From Prostheceraeus crozeri (lineage: Eukaryota > Platyhelminthes > Polycladida > Euryleptidae), in assembly GCA_907163375.1 (NCBI GenBank), contig CAJQUW010001718.1:1-64000 (forward strand): a stretch of DNA of 64,000 nucleotides, written 5' to 3'. The notes under the pieces are model-generated. The model saw nothing but the letters and a program-made list of their open reading frames with translations, searched no databases and was not told the DNA's origin. Within the stretch, counting starts at the first letter, position 1. Every line of letters starts with the position of its first letter. Positions 1-12,028 of this stretch are shown here, piece by piece. Position numbers and translations under genes: made by a program.

Positions 1-350
1 ATGAGTGGTGTGATGACTTCTTGAAGATCATGGAGTCGCCTGAGGGACGTGATTTGCACCCCTCATTTATTTTTCACGCTTAAATTAAACTTACATTGTA
101 AATCTCTTGTCTTTTCATTTTAAACATAGTTCTGGAATTGGTTTTCTTATTGGGGAGCAACTAAATCATAACTGCACAGTAAAGTTTCACATCTAAATAG
201 TGCTACATTAAAAATAATTGTCACAATAGTCGCAATTGAGCAAAACCCATTCAAAATCAAACAACGGACGTCTATCGGTACGTACCCAAGTGCTCAGAAC
301 CAAACCACACAAGTTCGATCATAGACGTTCCGAAACACAGTGTACCAAAC
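1..350. other. No feature seen
   Basis: This stretch has no convincing coding, RNA or repeat signal. It runs into the minisatellite that starts near 351. Confidence 0.5.
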
Positions 351-558
351 ACATGTACCTATCCAGTAAAACAGATCTCATACAAGTTCCTATTGATAAC
401 ACTGAATTATACATGTACCTATCCATGTGCCTATCGATAACTAAAGTATACATGTACCTATCCATGTACCTATCCATGTTCCTATTGACAACACTAAACT
501 TTACATGTACCTATCCATGTACCTATTGATAACACTAAACTTTTACATGTACCTATCC
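351..558 (+). repeat. Minisatellite, ACATGTACCTATCC units
   Basis: The word ACATGTACCTATCC starts at 351, 411, 450, 503 and 545 (with small variants), so there are about five irregular units of 39 to 60 bases. Longer units add a spacer like TTGATAACACTAAACTTT. The two open frames over this stretch are a by-product of the repeats and have no protein-like composition. Confidence 0.8.
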
Positions 559-1539
559 TTGCTACTCTATGGTCAAAATGTCTTTGTTCTATTTCTGTGT
601 CCTGAAATTAACGTTTGCATACAACGAATACATGATATACAACCAAGTGCGATAAGTGATTTTAACAGCCATATAGCGTCAAATCATTTGATAAATATAG
701 ACATCAGTGGCGTCTTCTCCGTACCTGCGAGGCCTTCGGCGCATCCTAAATAATAATTTATCAACATTTATATAAATGAAAAGTGTCGTCATTCATTATA
801 TTTCATTTAAATTCGATAGCTTCTCGTAGTAGCTGTCCGTCTCAAAATCAGACGCTCAACCTCAGAGTGAACAGTTTTGCGCGTGAACGAATCACAGATT
901 TCACGAATCACATGTTTTCTTCTAACGATTAGACACACATGCTAGTCGTGTGTTCAGACGGAGCGAAAGAGAGTTGTGTGCGTGTGAGGCAGCAAGCTCA
1001 CGCGCCCGCACTAATATTGGCTTTCTCGATAGACATAATGCTTTGCCTTCTCCAATTTTTACAATAAAATTCTCCGTTACTCTTGTTCGAGGCTCGGTAC
1101 TTAAATATAGAAAGGGAAACGCAATCCAATTGTTCCAGTTCTTCGTTTCTCGTCGGAGAGGTCACTACGTCAACAATAGCAGCTGACTGACGTTCAGATA
1201 AGACTGTGATCAAATGATGAGCATTCGCCAATGAATTCAGAGTAATGCATCTGACTCGAACACCCAGATTCTGTAGAATTCCATAATTTGTTTTTACGTG
1301 ACTGATAAACTGAAAACAAGCTATGTTTAGTACTGTAGATAAGCTCATAGTCACGCCTTTCGTCCGAAAGGAATATACTGAAAAGATGACAGTCGTCAAG
1401 CAAGGGAGGCCAACACCTGATTTAAAAATTGAAAGTACTCACAGAGAAAGAAATAAGAGATACACAAGACATTTTAATGCATCAAAGTTCAAACCAGCCG
1501 TTCATGGCTGACCAGCCGTGAGAAACGCAAGAAAATCCC
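559..1539. other. No recognised gene
   Basis: Overlapping open frames occur on both strands (for example 998-1399 minus, 133 codons), but none shows a motif I recognise and none has supporting context. I see no repeat structure before the hairpin at 1540. Confidence 0.4.
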
Positions 1540-1617
1540 GGTGAAAAAAACTGTCGGGATCTGTCGGTAAATTGTCGGGCCGACAATTTACCGACAGATC
1601 CCGACAGTTTTTTCACC
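1540..1617. repeat. Hairpin MITE, almost perfect palindrome
   Basis: The left arm begins GGTGAAAAAAACTGTCGGG and the right arm ends with its reverse complement. The arms are about 38 bases, differ only in the length of one A run, and meet with a single-base loop at TTGTCGG-G-CCGACAA. A couple of further bases outside also pair (CC before, GG after). No clear target duplication was found. It abuts the hAT-like finger remnant at 1621. Confidence 0.75.
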
Positions 1618-1620
1618 AGG

Positions 1621-1818
1621 ATGTTTCCTTTCCTCCTTTTTTCTCGAGAAAATGTGGTCTGGACAGAGAGGGGATATAGTAATCTCAGCTCCTTGAGTAA
1701 GGCGGTTAGGCGACATGAGCAATTAACTTCTCATGTGCACATTGACTTGGTATTAAAAAATGTTCGGGAAATTGTTATTAGAAATTCATCTTTTACGAAA
1801 ATTAATGTTATAACATAA
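1621..1818 (+). pseudogene. hAT-type transposase N-terminal (TTF/ZMYM-like) finger remnant
   Basis: The 65-codon frame reads FPFLLFSRENVVWTERGYSN and continues LSSLSKAVRRHEQLTSHVH. The pattern FPFLLF, then WT-x-x-GY, then L-x-x-L-x-x-A-x-x-x-HE-x-x-x-x-H matches the TTF-type finger and following helix at the start of many hAT transposases with a DUF4371-like body. Only this part is present; no catalytic domain follows. The frame starts directly after CACCAGG, which is the edge of the hairpin at 1540-1617 and could also serve as a splice acceptor. The protein-family call is from recalled motif shape, not a search. Confidence 0.55.
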
Positions 1819-1940
1819 AAAATGTCTGGTATAGAAATATTATTCCAAAGCCGAGCGAAGGCCTGTGGTCTGGGAGCACGCGACGCCACTGATAGACATA
1901 GTAATGCGTCACAAGAACGTCGTGCAATAATATTTATCAA

Positions 1941-2890
1941 ATATGAACTTATACTTTTCTTATTTTATTTATGCACGGCATACGAAATTTTGGCCGTATG
2001 ATGATAATGTAGCATTAAGGGTTAATAATGTTTAATAGCGCAACCAAATTGAGCTGATTCTAAATAATTAGTTCCTGTACGACTTCTTTTAGCTTCATTT
2101 ATCCATTTAGCTCTGAAATGTTCTACCAATCTGGTTTTAACAATGCTCATGCATTCCTTTGTATTGACTGACATTTAAGCCTTCTGCATTTTCCCACAAG
2201 TACGAGTATGTTAGGTTCAGCTGTTTACGTATCACCAAATACGTGATAAGCAAATTTTTGAAGTTTTGAAGAAATTGCCACGGAATTGAGTTATCAGGGC
2301 AGCAATACAGAAGGAATAATAGCATTTTACAAATCCTCCGTGTCATGACAACCTTAGAGAGGTACACCAGGTGGCATATGCCACGCGTAATTCACGCGTA
2401 ATTACTGAACACCCCAAACATCAGTGGTTAAAGACATTCTATTCTTCTATCCGCGTACATACGCGCTGCACTAAGAGTCAGAAATCACTTGATCTGATGC
2501 TGTTAAAACATGGGAAATGTTTATGAACACGCGCGGGCGAGCGTTTCTAGTTTGCGCGTCGTCTACGGTTGTCTGCGCTGCCACTTACCACGGATGAACC
2601 ACGCATGTTCTGTCTTCCCTGAGCATGAAATTGAGGTGCTATCACATTGTTTAGCTTCTGATACATGCACACACATGAGAGGCAAAGTCTTTATAACAGG
2701 ACTGCCAACTGTACAAACTTATATAACAGATATTGCAGCAATGTCCCGCATAGCCACGTGATTGAGCGTGGCATGTCGCCTAGTGTATACCCTTTACAGT
2801 ATAGAACTGAAATAATCCTATTTATAAGAATCATAAAATCTGACAAAATTGTAGTATGGGGAACGTTGTGGGCAGGTACGACAGTTCACT
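1941..2890. other. No feature seen
   Basis: Several short frames are open but none resembles a known domain. No inverted or tandem repeat stands out. Confidence 0.4.
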
Positions 2891-2899
2891 TCAATGATT

Positions 2900-3690
2900 G
2901 ACCTCAATTCACCTGCGACCAATTTCAAGATCTGTCAAGCACATCTTATCAAGCAAAAGACGACAGCGAATAAGTTTTGTCCATTTGTCTGTCGTTACAT
3001 GGGACTGCAGTCAGCACGGCCCACTTGGCCATGCACTTTTGAAAGTGTGTTTTTATGAGTTTCTCTTTTATGAGTTCACCTTGCCAATGGTCGGCCCCTT
3101 TTCCTTGTTTCTCCTCGAGGCGTCCACTGCGTCAGCGTCTTGGTCCATCTTTCGTCCCTGATTCTCATCACGTGACCAGCCCATCTCCATTTCGACTCCT
3201 TAGCTCTTCTTATAATGTGTCGAGCTTTTGTTTGACTTCGAATCCACATGTTTGTTTTTTGGTCTCTTATTGTTATTCCCAACATCAGTCTTTCCATGGC
3301 TCTTTGTGTTACTAATAGCTTTTGTTCCATTTTCTTAGTAAGCGTCCACGTTTCAATCCGTGTGTCATTGCTGGGAGTATGCATTGGTTGAAGATTTTCG
3401 TCTTGAGACATATCGGGATTTTGTCATTTTTGAAAGTTTCGTAATGTTTTCGAAAAACTAGTTGTTTACCTCTTCGATTTTTTCGTCTTTTAGGATAACC
3501 CGCTTTTTGTTAGCAAAATTGTTGCTTATTACTCTAGTCTTCGTTATATTAATTTTTAGGCCGCTTTTTTGCTAACCGTGTTCAATTGCTTTAACATTCT
3601 TGGATCTCGTCAAAAGTATTTGCAATAAGGACTACATCATTTGCAAATTTCAGGTGATTCAGGTTTCTACCGCATTATCATGTATAATAT
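2900..3690 (-). mobile_element. RTE-like LINE fragment, RT C-terminal part
   Basis: On the minus strand, around 3640, the text reads HLKFANDVVLIANTFDEIQ, a decayed form of the LINE RT motif with FADD. Further on, the 111-codon frame 3411-3076 has ETWTLTKKMEQKL, TQRAMERLMLGIT and WRWAGHVMR, ending near RKRGRP. This is the classic C-terminal region of RTE-type endonuclease/reverse transcriptases. The copy is truncated at the 5' side and broken by several frame changes before 3411 and after 3076, so it is dead. Confidence 0.8.
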
Positions 3691-3699
3691 TATTTTGTG

Positions 3700-5463
3700 T
3701 GTTATTTGAGCAGTATTCATAATACATACAACATTAACTACTTCCTTAAGGCTTAAGGAATTCGCCTCATTATACTGATGTGCTTATGAATGTAAGATTG
3801 CGTAAATACGACGTAATATCAACCATACAAAAGTACTCAATTATTCCGAAAAATAATTACCTAAATTGAGTAAATACAACGCAAATTGCTTGGAGGCAGT
3901 AGATAATCTCTTCATCTTGTTATTCGCAGGAAATTACCAGATAGATCCATTATAATCAAGTTGTGTCTGACTACGTGAAAATGTTATTTTATTGAATCAA
4001 TTCACAGCTGTAAGCCAGTGCACAAGATTCAAATGACTTTCTTTGAATCGGAATCAAATATCCTGTTCTTATGCAGTATTACGAAAAGGCAACAAGATCA
4101 ACGATGTACTAGAAAAAAACACAGCAGACATCCAGATGTGTAGCATTTATAATGAAACCAAATACATTCGTCTTGCCGAAATTAACTCATTTTCATTCAT
4201 CCTGCGCCGTAAAATTGAATAAACAAACAAAGCAATGGAAAAGTTGCATTCAAGCACGATCGTAATTTTTCATTGTTTTTATAATTCATGTGTACATTCA
4301 CGGAACCTTTTATTCAGCTACTGTATACGTGTTACATTTTGTAGCAACTGAAATAATATAATTAGTTAGTTTCTGTAATATGCATGCATAATCATATGAA
4401 ACACACTTCCTGTTAGCTAAATATGCTAAATACATGTACGCCTACATTGAAATGCCATTTTTGTCGTTTATTTATCAATAATTGATATATGAATAATTGC
4501 ACTTGATTACATTTTTAGGAAATTGAGTGAAAAAGCAAAAAATTCAAAAGGAGGAATTTTGTTGTTTGTGCTAGAAGTCAGAAACCCATTGTTTCGCGAC
4601 ATTGCGGTCATTGGACAAACAAATTTGTTTCATTGATCGTTACGGCTGGTTTTCCCACAGGATCTGCAGCGACCAACAGCAGTTGCTCTCTCCTCAGCCC
4701 CAGTTGCCTGCTAACTTTGGGTGAAACCATTTTTGAAGAACGTGACAGGCGCGTATTTCTGTTAAAGCTTTCAACAACACTTCTTTAGCACATCTGCTTC
4801 GAAAGAGATTTCAAAAAATTCTTTGCGCGTTGAAGTCTTTGCGGAAGTGTAATATGTAGCTCAAAGCTAGCTAACAGCATCTTTCGTAAGGTTTCTATGG
4901 GTTCTGTCGCCTTCTTTTCCCTGTTCTTCTCTCTCTTGGTCTCCTGTCATTCAGTTTCCTAAACCATATCGGTTGTTTCTCCATCACTTTCTGATTCAGA
5001 AGAATACTTCTCCTAGTGCTCATCGGTCGCTTCTTGTATATGAGCTGCAAAGCTCAAGTTGCTGTTAACCTTTGCTGACACTGTATGATGAATGAATGTA
5101 ACACACTTATTTCGATTCTATAGTATACTGCTATCGATCTGTACGCAACATGAATCGTCGGCAGAATGCGTAGGAGGCAATGAGGGTCTGTTCAAGCACG
5201 TTTTTTCTCTACCTGTCTGCCAAAGACGCACACGCGCTTAGAAGTGCACATGATGCCGAAGACACACTCTCGTACTACCACGTGACTTACTGGAGCAGCT
5301 TGTTTTCGCTGCCTGCTACAAAACACTGACAATGATATGAGATACACACTCTTACATGAACAAAAGCTTGTATGCTGCAAGCTGCAACACGCATACCGTT
5401 AGGTTACATTATCGATGTAGAAAAAATCTTAATACTATTCAGTGCTGATCAGTTGAGTACTTA
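3700..5463. other. No recognised feature
   Basis: AT-rich sequence without long open frames. I see no terminal repeats, RNA gene or protein motif. Confidence 0.4.
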
Positions 5464-5465
5464 TA

Positions 5466-5733
5466 CACTGTAAACACTCGGGCACAAAATTTCGGCATCA
5501 TCTTCTAACCAACACAAGGCACGAGCAGGCACGAAGTTCATAGTGCCGAGTTCGTGCCCACTGATTTTCCTTTCGATTTCATTGGATAAACAAATATTTG
5601 GTTCCTATTAGTGCCCTGTGGCGCATACTGGTGCCTCGAGGCACTAACTGGGCACTAACTGGGCACTAAGTGGGCGCTAGCAGGTACGAAATTTCGGCTT
5701 CGTGCCTAAGTTAGTGCCCTACAGTTTACAGTA
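5466..5733. mobile_element. TA-flanked MITE, CACTGTAAAC termini
   Basis: The left end reads CACTGTAAACACTCGGGCAC after a TA at 5464-5465. The right end reads GTTTACAGTA followed by TA at 5734-5735, matching the left in nine of ten bases. The interior repeats the theme GGGCAC / GTGCC and the word AAATTTCGGC near both ends. A TA duplication and this TIR suggest a Tc1/mariner-type non-autonomous element, related to those at 27841, 36113 and 34472. Confidence 0.7.
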
Positions 5734-5942
5734 TAAAGGTATGATAATTGACGATCGTCAAGAAATATTAGCTTTTATAATTTAGTAGTTTTCTCAAAAA
5801 TGCAATTTTATGTTTCATTTGTTACAAAATGTAGCACATATACCGATGAGGGTTGAGATGTATATGCAGTTACGTATTCTTTTTTTGCAATATCAGGGGG
5901 TGTTGCAAGCTTGCTGTCGCATGCTGTAACTACACACCCCGC

Positions 5943-7604
5943 CAGAGTCGAACGTTCGCGAGCGTTCGGCGAGCACCCGTTGTACGTTCGTAAGGTTCGC
6001 TTGAATTCGTAACTTCAAAAAAGTTATCACGAACGCTCGCGAAGGTCCGCGTAGATGGCAAATTTCCGAACGTTCGTCTAGCGCTCGTTGAACGATCGTA
6101 AGCGAGCCTTAACGTATACAGAAAAGTTAAATACGCTACATTAGTTGAAGAATTTCGAACATACTGTATTCTGCAGACCACGAAACTATTTCGCCTCGTG
6201 GTAACTTATTTATTGCTATTTTCAATACTGCAGTCCAAACAACACTAGGTAAGTATCTGCTCTGTTTTATTACTATTGTTTTATTAAAGTAATTAATTCA
6301 TATGATGTTTCATTTATACATGTGAACAGATCCGATAGACAGTTTTGATTCAATTCCAGATGATTACAAAGGATCGTGAATTTTCGGGGTCCTCGAAAAC
6401 CGTTTTTCGTCGCAGAAGAGCGTTAGACAACTGCATGTGTGAACTTGCTCCCAGGCGGACCATGGCGGCAAGTGTAAGCGGTTTATTCGAAAGTGTTTAT
6501 ATTTGCCAGTATATTTGTGGCAACATTTCTCTGGTCAGGGAAGGACACATTGTAATAAATGCAATTTACTGGACCACGTTCCAAATATGTACCGCGCCAT
6601 ATCGACAACGAGCGCACGTCATCCGAGTGTCTGAAAGAGGAGATCATTTCTTCAGTCTCCAACGTGAAAAGTCCTGCAAAGATCGAGCAGAGTCCAAGAC
6701 ATTCCGATCAAGGCATCCAGAACTTGGCCTTGATGATGATTCGATAGCAGATCATCCTGATATTGACAAACTTTATAACGCAGATACCGAGACAGATGGT
6801 GATAACAATTCGTCAACTTCAGATGGACTCTAAAGATAATTCATGATTTGTAATCGAAAAATTTACACTATCCTTTTATTCTTCTGATATTGTTCATGAG
6901 CTTGCTACTTGATGTACTTGTCCAATGATGATCAATAAAAATTACAAATGACCGTTAAAATATTCGCGGAAACTGCAGGCAAGGCAACAATTTTGACAAC
7001 TTGAGGACTTTTGCAAATTCTTTTTGAGAGATCCATTAGAAGAGAATGTAAAAATTGAGAACATGTCAATAGAATGACGACCACTCAGTTTTCTGTCAGT
7101 ACGTTTAGGCGATATTTATCAATCAACTGTTATTCTACAATAATTTCACCATTGTAATATAGCAAATTTTCTTGTTGAGCGTACTTATCTTTTTGTCTAA
7201 AGTGGTATTCTGATATGTTTAAATAATTTTCCATATTTTTTGTCATTAAGTTAGAATGCCTTTTATAAGTTTGGAGATTCTATCTAGTAAATCACATTGT
7301 GAAAATGTTGTCTCTTACATTTTGTCGTATAAGTTAAAAAGTCACTAACAGGAGTAGAACAAAGTGCAGTAATGAATATCAATTATCCATGTCTGTCTAC
7401 AACATTTTTTGAAAAATATATTTGTTCTTAATTCAAATTAGTTGGAGTGGTTAATATTAGTTAATATTGATTTAATAGCAATTTACAACCTGACGTACCA
7501 TAGAAGACATCAATTTAATACTCGTATATTAGACGGAGAATGAGAATTGACATTCTGACTATTTTGAACATTCGTCCGCGAGCGCTCGTCGAACGTTCGG
7601 CCTG
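5943..7604. mobile_element. Possible DNA transposon with GAACGTTCG clusters at both ends
   Basis: The left side starts CAGAGTCGAACGTTCGCGAG and the right side ends CTCGTCGAACGTTCGGCCTG, so the reverse complement is CAGGCCGAACGTTCGACGAG. Extra copies of GAACGNTCG lie at 6033-6110 and near 7775. No matching 8-bp duplication was found (left CACCCCGC, right TGTACTTT), so the boundaries are uncertain. The 162-codon frame at 6345 lies inside. Confidence 0.4.
6345..6833 (+). CDS. Unrecognised 162-codon ORF
   Basis: This is one of the longer intact frames in the window. Its first half is basic (SSKTVFRRRRAL) and its end is acidic and serine-rich (DADTETDGDNNSSTSDGL-like). An AATAAA polyadenylation word lies at 6934-6939, about 100 bases after the stop. 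No domain is recognised. It sits between GAACGTTCG-rich flanks and may be an exon of a DNA transposon rather than a host gene. The true start is unknown, because TTCCAG just before the second methionine codon could be a splice acceptor. Confidence 0.3.
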   Translation: MIQFQMITKDREFSGSSKTVFRRRRALDNCMCELAPRRTMAASVSGLFESVYICQYICGNISLVREGHIVINAIYWTTFQICTAPYRQRAHVIRVSERGDHFFSLQREKSCKDRAESKTFRSRHPELGLDDDSIADHPDIDKLYNADTETDGDNNSSTSDGL

Positions 7605-7609
7605 TGTAC

Positions 7610-8046
7610 TTTATTATAATTAGACTCATGCTCAGAATATCAAATAAGTTGAAGCAACTGGTGATTAAAGACAATTTGTTAGTTTGATGTTAACTTAACA
7701 GCCGATTGACCTTTTAAAACGATTCAAGTCAAAATCCTTGTAAATGAAGAAAGCTTCTAAAAAAACTATTTTGAACGTTCGTGCACGAACATAAGTGATG
7801 GACTTTTGAGGTTCGTGCGCTGGGGCATATAGAAAGATTGAATATTGCGGATAAGAATAGTGTGAAGAACATCGGGCGAGATTTATTGAAGAAGATTGAA
7901 GTAAAGTATTCATGCAGTTATTGAAACATCGACATGTTTGGGAATTTGTCCGGTAATCATTCTTCAACACCTGAATCAACACCTGTTGACGCTGTTACAT
8001 AGATCGGGTTTCAATTTTCAAAACGATGAAATCTGTTGCAATTCAA
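7610..8046. other. No recognised feature
   Basis: One more GAACGTTCG word occurs near 7775 (GAACGTTCGTGCACGAAC). Otherwise I see no gene or repeat boundary. Confidence 0.35.
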
Positions 8047-8054
8047 AAGCCGCT

Positions 8055-8665
8055 CAGGCACGTAGCCATTGGGGGGGCTTGGGGGTCGACCGCCCCCCAA
8101 TTCGCTATCGCATGAAAATTGATAATGGGAGACCGGTTAGTCAACAGTCAAATGTATGCATTGGAAAACATATGGAGTCGATCCCCATCCTATATCGTTA
8201 GATCTCATGCGCGCGCTACTACAATCCATTTCCATGTTAACACACGACGCTCACTCTTCACTGACAGCGGTGCACGCAACGGCGTCACCGTTCCCGGAGT
8301 GATGTGTTGAGGTCATCAGCTAGTCGACATATGGGCCTACTAGGATTTTCAAAAAACATAGTGCACACATATTGGCACAATTCATTTCAACTAACCCGCA
8401 AAGAAAAATTGTGTAACAATGATTGTGGCTTGGACATCTGAAAATAGATGACGTCGACGCCAAGAAAAATTGTAAATTGCAAAAATAGTAAGCTTCAGTT
8501 AGATAACACTGTCATTTTGTTTTTCGAAATAGGCCTAATTTTAGAGACCAGATTTGAGAGCAGCAATTTCTTAGTAGGGGGCCTACTAATCACTGCAAAA
8601 TTCACTGACGAGACGAGGATTGTGTATGCCCCCCCCCCATTACAAAATCTCTAGCTACGTGCCTG
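8055..8665. mobile_element. Non-autonomous hAT, CAGGCACGTAGC termini
   Basis: The left end reads CAGGCACGTAGC and the right end GCTACGTGCCTG, a perfect 12-bp TIR. Both sides carry the same 8-bp direct duplication AAGCCGCT (8047-8054 and 8666-8673). The length and CAG-type end are typical of hAT. Poly-G/poly-C runs sit just inside each end. The open frames inside are not transposase-like. The termini resemble those of the larger element at 35521. Confidence 0.9.
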
Positions 8666-8673
8666 AAGCCGCT

Positions 8674-9846
8674 TCAAGATAATTTCGATCAGAACACAGG
8701 TAATATATTCAGCAAAAACTTAATTTTCCTTGATAAGAAAAGTGATGACAGTATAACACACTGATGCATTATAAGATTATATCGCACTTATTTCTTTTAA
8801 ATTTTGATAAACTTGCAATCAAATCATCAGATCATAAATAGTTTTTCTAGATACATCAATATTCAATGGAATTGAATTGCTTATCAAGGAGTTTACTTCA
8901 TAGCATCCAGCGGTCATCTAAGGAAAGTTAATTAACAACAGCAACTTGCGAACTAATAAAAGAAAGGACAAAATTGAGTCAAAGAATGAACTCAGTCAAA
9001 TAACTAACATCTAACCACAGTATGTTGTAGTAACCATCAGTAAGTTATTGACAGCAACTTGTTGTGGATATCAATTTCTTCATGACATAGTGCTGTAAGT
9101 CTGAGAATTCGCTGATGTAGGGTTCGTTAATATGGGATTAGCTATTTTGACTTTCGCTTTTTTTTGGTCGGAGCCCTCTTTTTCAGCAAGTCAAAGGACA
9201 TGGAATTTGAACTATGACTTCATACACAACATACGTTACTGTCTGATGCCTCCAGAATCTGAGAAGAAGTAATTAATTGAATTTCGGTTGTGCATGTGGC
9301 TACATTTGTTGAAGTTTGGAGTTTACGACAGAAAAGCATATTTGAAGTCTTTGTTCCTTTTATGGTATCAAGAAGCTATGACAGATTTATATCCGATGCG
9401 TCACAATTCGGTCGGAAATTTCATACTTTATCTGAAGTTACAATCCTCATTCTTTGGTACTGACGTCATATCAGCGTCAATACAAAGCTATCGCAACCGA
9501 ATAACTCTGATATCATAACAAATTCTGTAAACATCGTCTTACGTAAGGTAAGCTGCGTTGTATATTGCGGAGATAGTAAACAACCAAATGCTAGCATGAA
9601 GCTCTATTTTCATTAGTACTTGGAAACATAGTCGCTTCGACAATATCTCAGTCATAAGCAACCCTAAACCTTACGAAATGTATGCGTAAACTTTAAGGAG
9701 GAACGAATCATCAATATTTACAGATCAAGATCGAAGCTGGAGCTAATTCATGTGACATGTGTCTTGCATATCAATCTGTAGTAGTTGTGTCAAATCTAAA
9801 AAGGAGCTACATAAGGCTTTTTTAGTTTATGTTTTTCTACAGTGCA
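8674..9846. other. No recognised feature
   Basis: Short frames only and no terminal repeat pairs seen. The sequence is ordinary AT-rich intergenic DNA. Confidence 0.35.
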
Positions 9847-9854
9847 CTACCTAC

Positions 9855-10793
9855 CAGACTTGTAACGTAATTGTAATTGTAATCAATTACATTTTTAGCC
9901 ATATTGTAATTGATAACTAATTGCAATCATTTTACAGTCAGTACTGTTAAATATTGATTTCGCAAGCAGGTAACTACTTTACTCTCCTCGTCGAAAAGGT
10001 GTCACCATAACTAGATGTGTAGGCCTACCGGTTGCAGGCCGGTATGGTGCATCTACCAGTGCTCGCAATTTTATTCAAAGAAGCCAAATGATCGGAAAAT
10101 ATTAGAGAACTATTTTTGCTTAATTTTCTCCTCGGAAAAAGAGAGGCAAACACGTTCTTCTACTGTAAATCTTCAAATCAATTTAGATCTCAGCAGAGAT
10201 CTAAGCGTCAACTTAAAAAGATATATTTAGATTTTGTATTTAAACATATTACGGAAGCAGTACAAATAAGCAGCATGAAAGAAAATACAAATGCATGAAT
10301 ACACGAATACACGAAGGCAAGTTAGCCCTGGATGGCATCCGAGGTTGGGCTTCTTGAAAGCAGCATGGTAGCGTTGCCGCGTTGTAGCGAAACAGAGAGT
10401 CTCTGGAATATCCAGTCGATCGCTTTACCATGCTGCTCTCCATGTCGGCCCATCTTAAAAAGTGTTCTGGAATCGACAAGCCTCGATATATCAGCAGTCT
10501 GAATCTAAGATGTAGGGTGAAGAAAACCATTGGGGAAAGAAGAGGGAAGAAGAAAAGGGCTGTAATTTCATACCAACGCTGCAAGCGTGGTCAGATTTTG
10601 AGAGCAACTGTAATTAACTTAAGAATAGACTTGAAAAAGAAATGATGGGAAAACTTATAGTATTCCTTATAGTTATTATTATCTGAAGTAATTGAAATGT
10701 AATAGAGGAAATAATGGAGTGATTTGTAACTGTGTGTTAAGTAAGTAATTTGTAATAATCAATTACATTTCATGAGTCATTGACGCAAGTCTG
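9855..10793. mobile_element. Non-autonomous hAT, CAGACTTG termini
   Basis: The left end is CAGACTTGTAACGTAATTG and the right end, reverse-complemented, is CAGACTTGCGTCAATGAC. Both ends run into ATTGTAATTG / CAATTACA repeats, a known look of invertebrate hAT termini. The 8-bp flanks are CTACCTAC (9847-9854) and CTAACTAC (10794-10801), seven of eight identical. The frame at 10249-10584 inside is not recognised as transposase. Confidence 0.85.
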
Positions 10794-10801
10794 CTAACTA
10801 C

Positions 10802-11375
10802 CTATCCACCCTGACAGGGGTTGAAAAATTGAATTGTCGTTCGAATAGACCAATGGAATGATTGACAAATGGTGTTGGATGAGCAATCAAATGAGCATAT
10901 GAATAACCTTACTTCAAAATTTTGCGGATAAGTTGCCCACATTTCCCCCTGCAAGCGAATCGATGTGGTCTGTAGTTGACTTTGTACTTCAAACTTATAA
11001 TACTGATCAAAGAAAGGTATTTAACTGAATATAACCTATCAGGATGCCACATGTTAAGCATCGATATTTTAATGTTTTAGTGACATATTTAGATCTAGAT
11101 CGAATTTAATTTTTAGTTCATTATTAATTTAGTTTCATTATTAATTTTTTATTATGCATTTACATATTTAAGTCGATTGAACGATTCAAAGAATGACAAA
11201 TCCATTTATGCAGGTTAAAAAACAATAAACGGAAAGTTGATACAAATGTAGGCCTTCTGCAGTTACCATCAGTCCGAGAAAAGATGCGCAATATAAGGAA
11301 TGCGCGTAAGATATTAACGAGTCGATGTTGACATTATTATTCCAGGTCGATATGTCAAACCTATGTCTGATTTAG
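10802..11375. other. No recognised feature
   Basis: No long frames and no terminal repeat pair seen. Confidence 0.35.
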
Positions 11376-11389
11376 AAAGGGAAAACACT

Positions 11390-11520
11390 TAGGTGGGCTC
11401 GAAATCAAATTATTACTGTTTTTACGTGAGCTTTCGGACTTTATCCTTCGTCAGGCGAATATGGAACTGACCACAGATTGCAACATCTATTCACACATAA
11501 AGCGTCGTGATTAGATATCA
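11390..11520 (-). mobile_element. Penelope-like terminal fragment with hammerhead-like core
   Basis: On the minus strand CTGACGA (11454-11448), a short GGAT-AAA-GTCC stem and GAAA (ending 11432) follow one another. The surrounding 80 bases, including GGAACTG and GCAACATCTAT, match the segment at 12930-13015 in the opposite orientation. CTGANGA plus stem plus GAAA is the hammerhead ribozyme core carried by many Penelope-like retroelements. Here one extra A follows CTGACGA and I find no convincing stem III, so activity is doubtful. The element class is inference. Confidence 0.35.
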
Positions 11521-12028
11521 ATGATGCAATTGAGATACATGGAGACATCACAATGTAAGTACACGAGGACGGAGATCAAGTTGCAGTGCAAGTGGACTGC
11601 GGTTATAAAAACAACACAAAATTGAAGCGCACTGTGACATTACAAGCGAGAAAATAACCGACGCAAACTGAAATAGCAATTAGAAAAGATATAAAAACAA
11701 TAAACTGACGAATAATGCTAATAATGAAAAACAATTAAATGCAGCAGAAAAAGCTAACATATTTACAATCAAAAGAAAAACTTTAAAAAACAATTTCTTT
11801 TAAATGACGATCGACAAAAATTTAGATAGATAGGCGATAAAAAAGGAAGAGGGAGATTGAAAACAGCCTTTTGACATGAAATAATGCATAAAGATAAAAA
11901 ATTACTTTTATCTACACTTTAAATGAATGGAAAAAGAGATGCTGTCCACATTGACAGTCAAACATCTAACTACTCGTCCAGTACAGCCATTCATACAGAG
12001 ATTTCCTCAGGTTCAGATGTTTATTGTA
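11521..12028. other. No recognised feature
   Basis: A-rich sequence. It may be the continuation of the fragment at 11390, but no protein motif or clear boundary is visible. Confidence 0.3.

Noticed and set aside
236-753. Two overlapping ORFs rich in MYLS/TYPC
   Set aside because: They come from the ACATGTACCTATCC minisatellite and do not look like a protein.
998-1399. 133-codon minus-strand ORF
   Set aside because: No motif, no context and overlapping frames on both strands; not reported as a gene.
10249-10584. 111-codon hydrophobic ORF inside a hAT
   Set aside because: No transposase or membrane-protein family is recognised and the opposite strand is also open.
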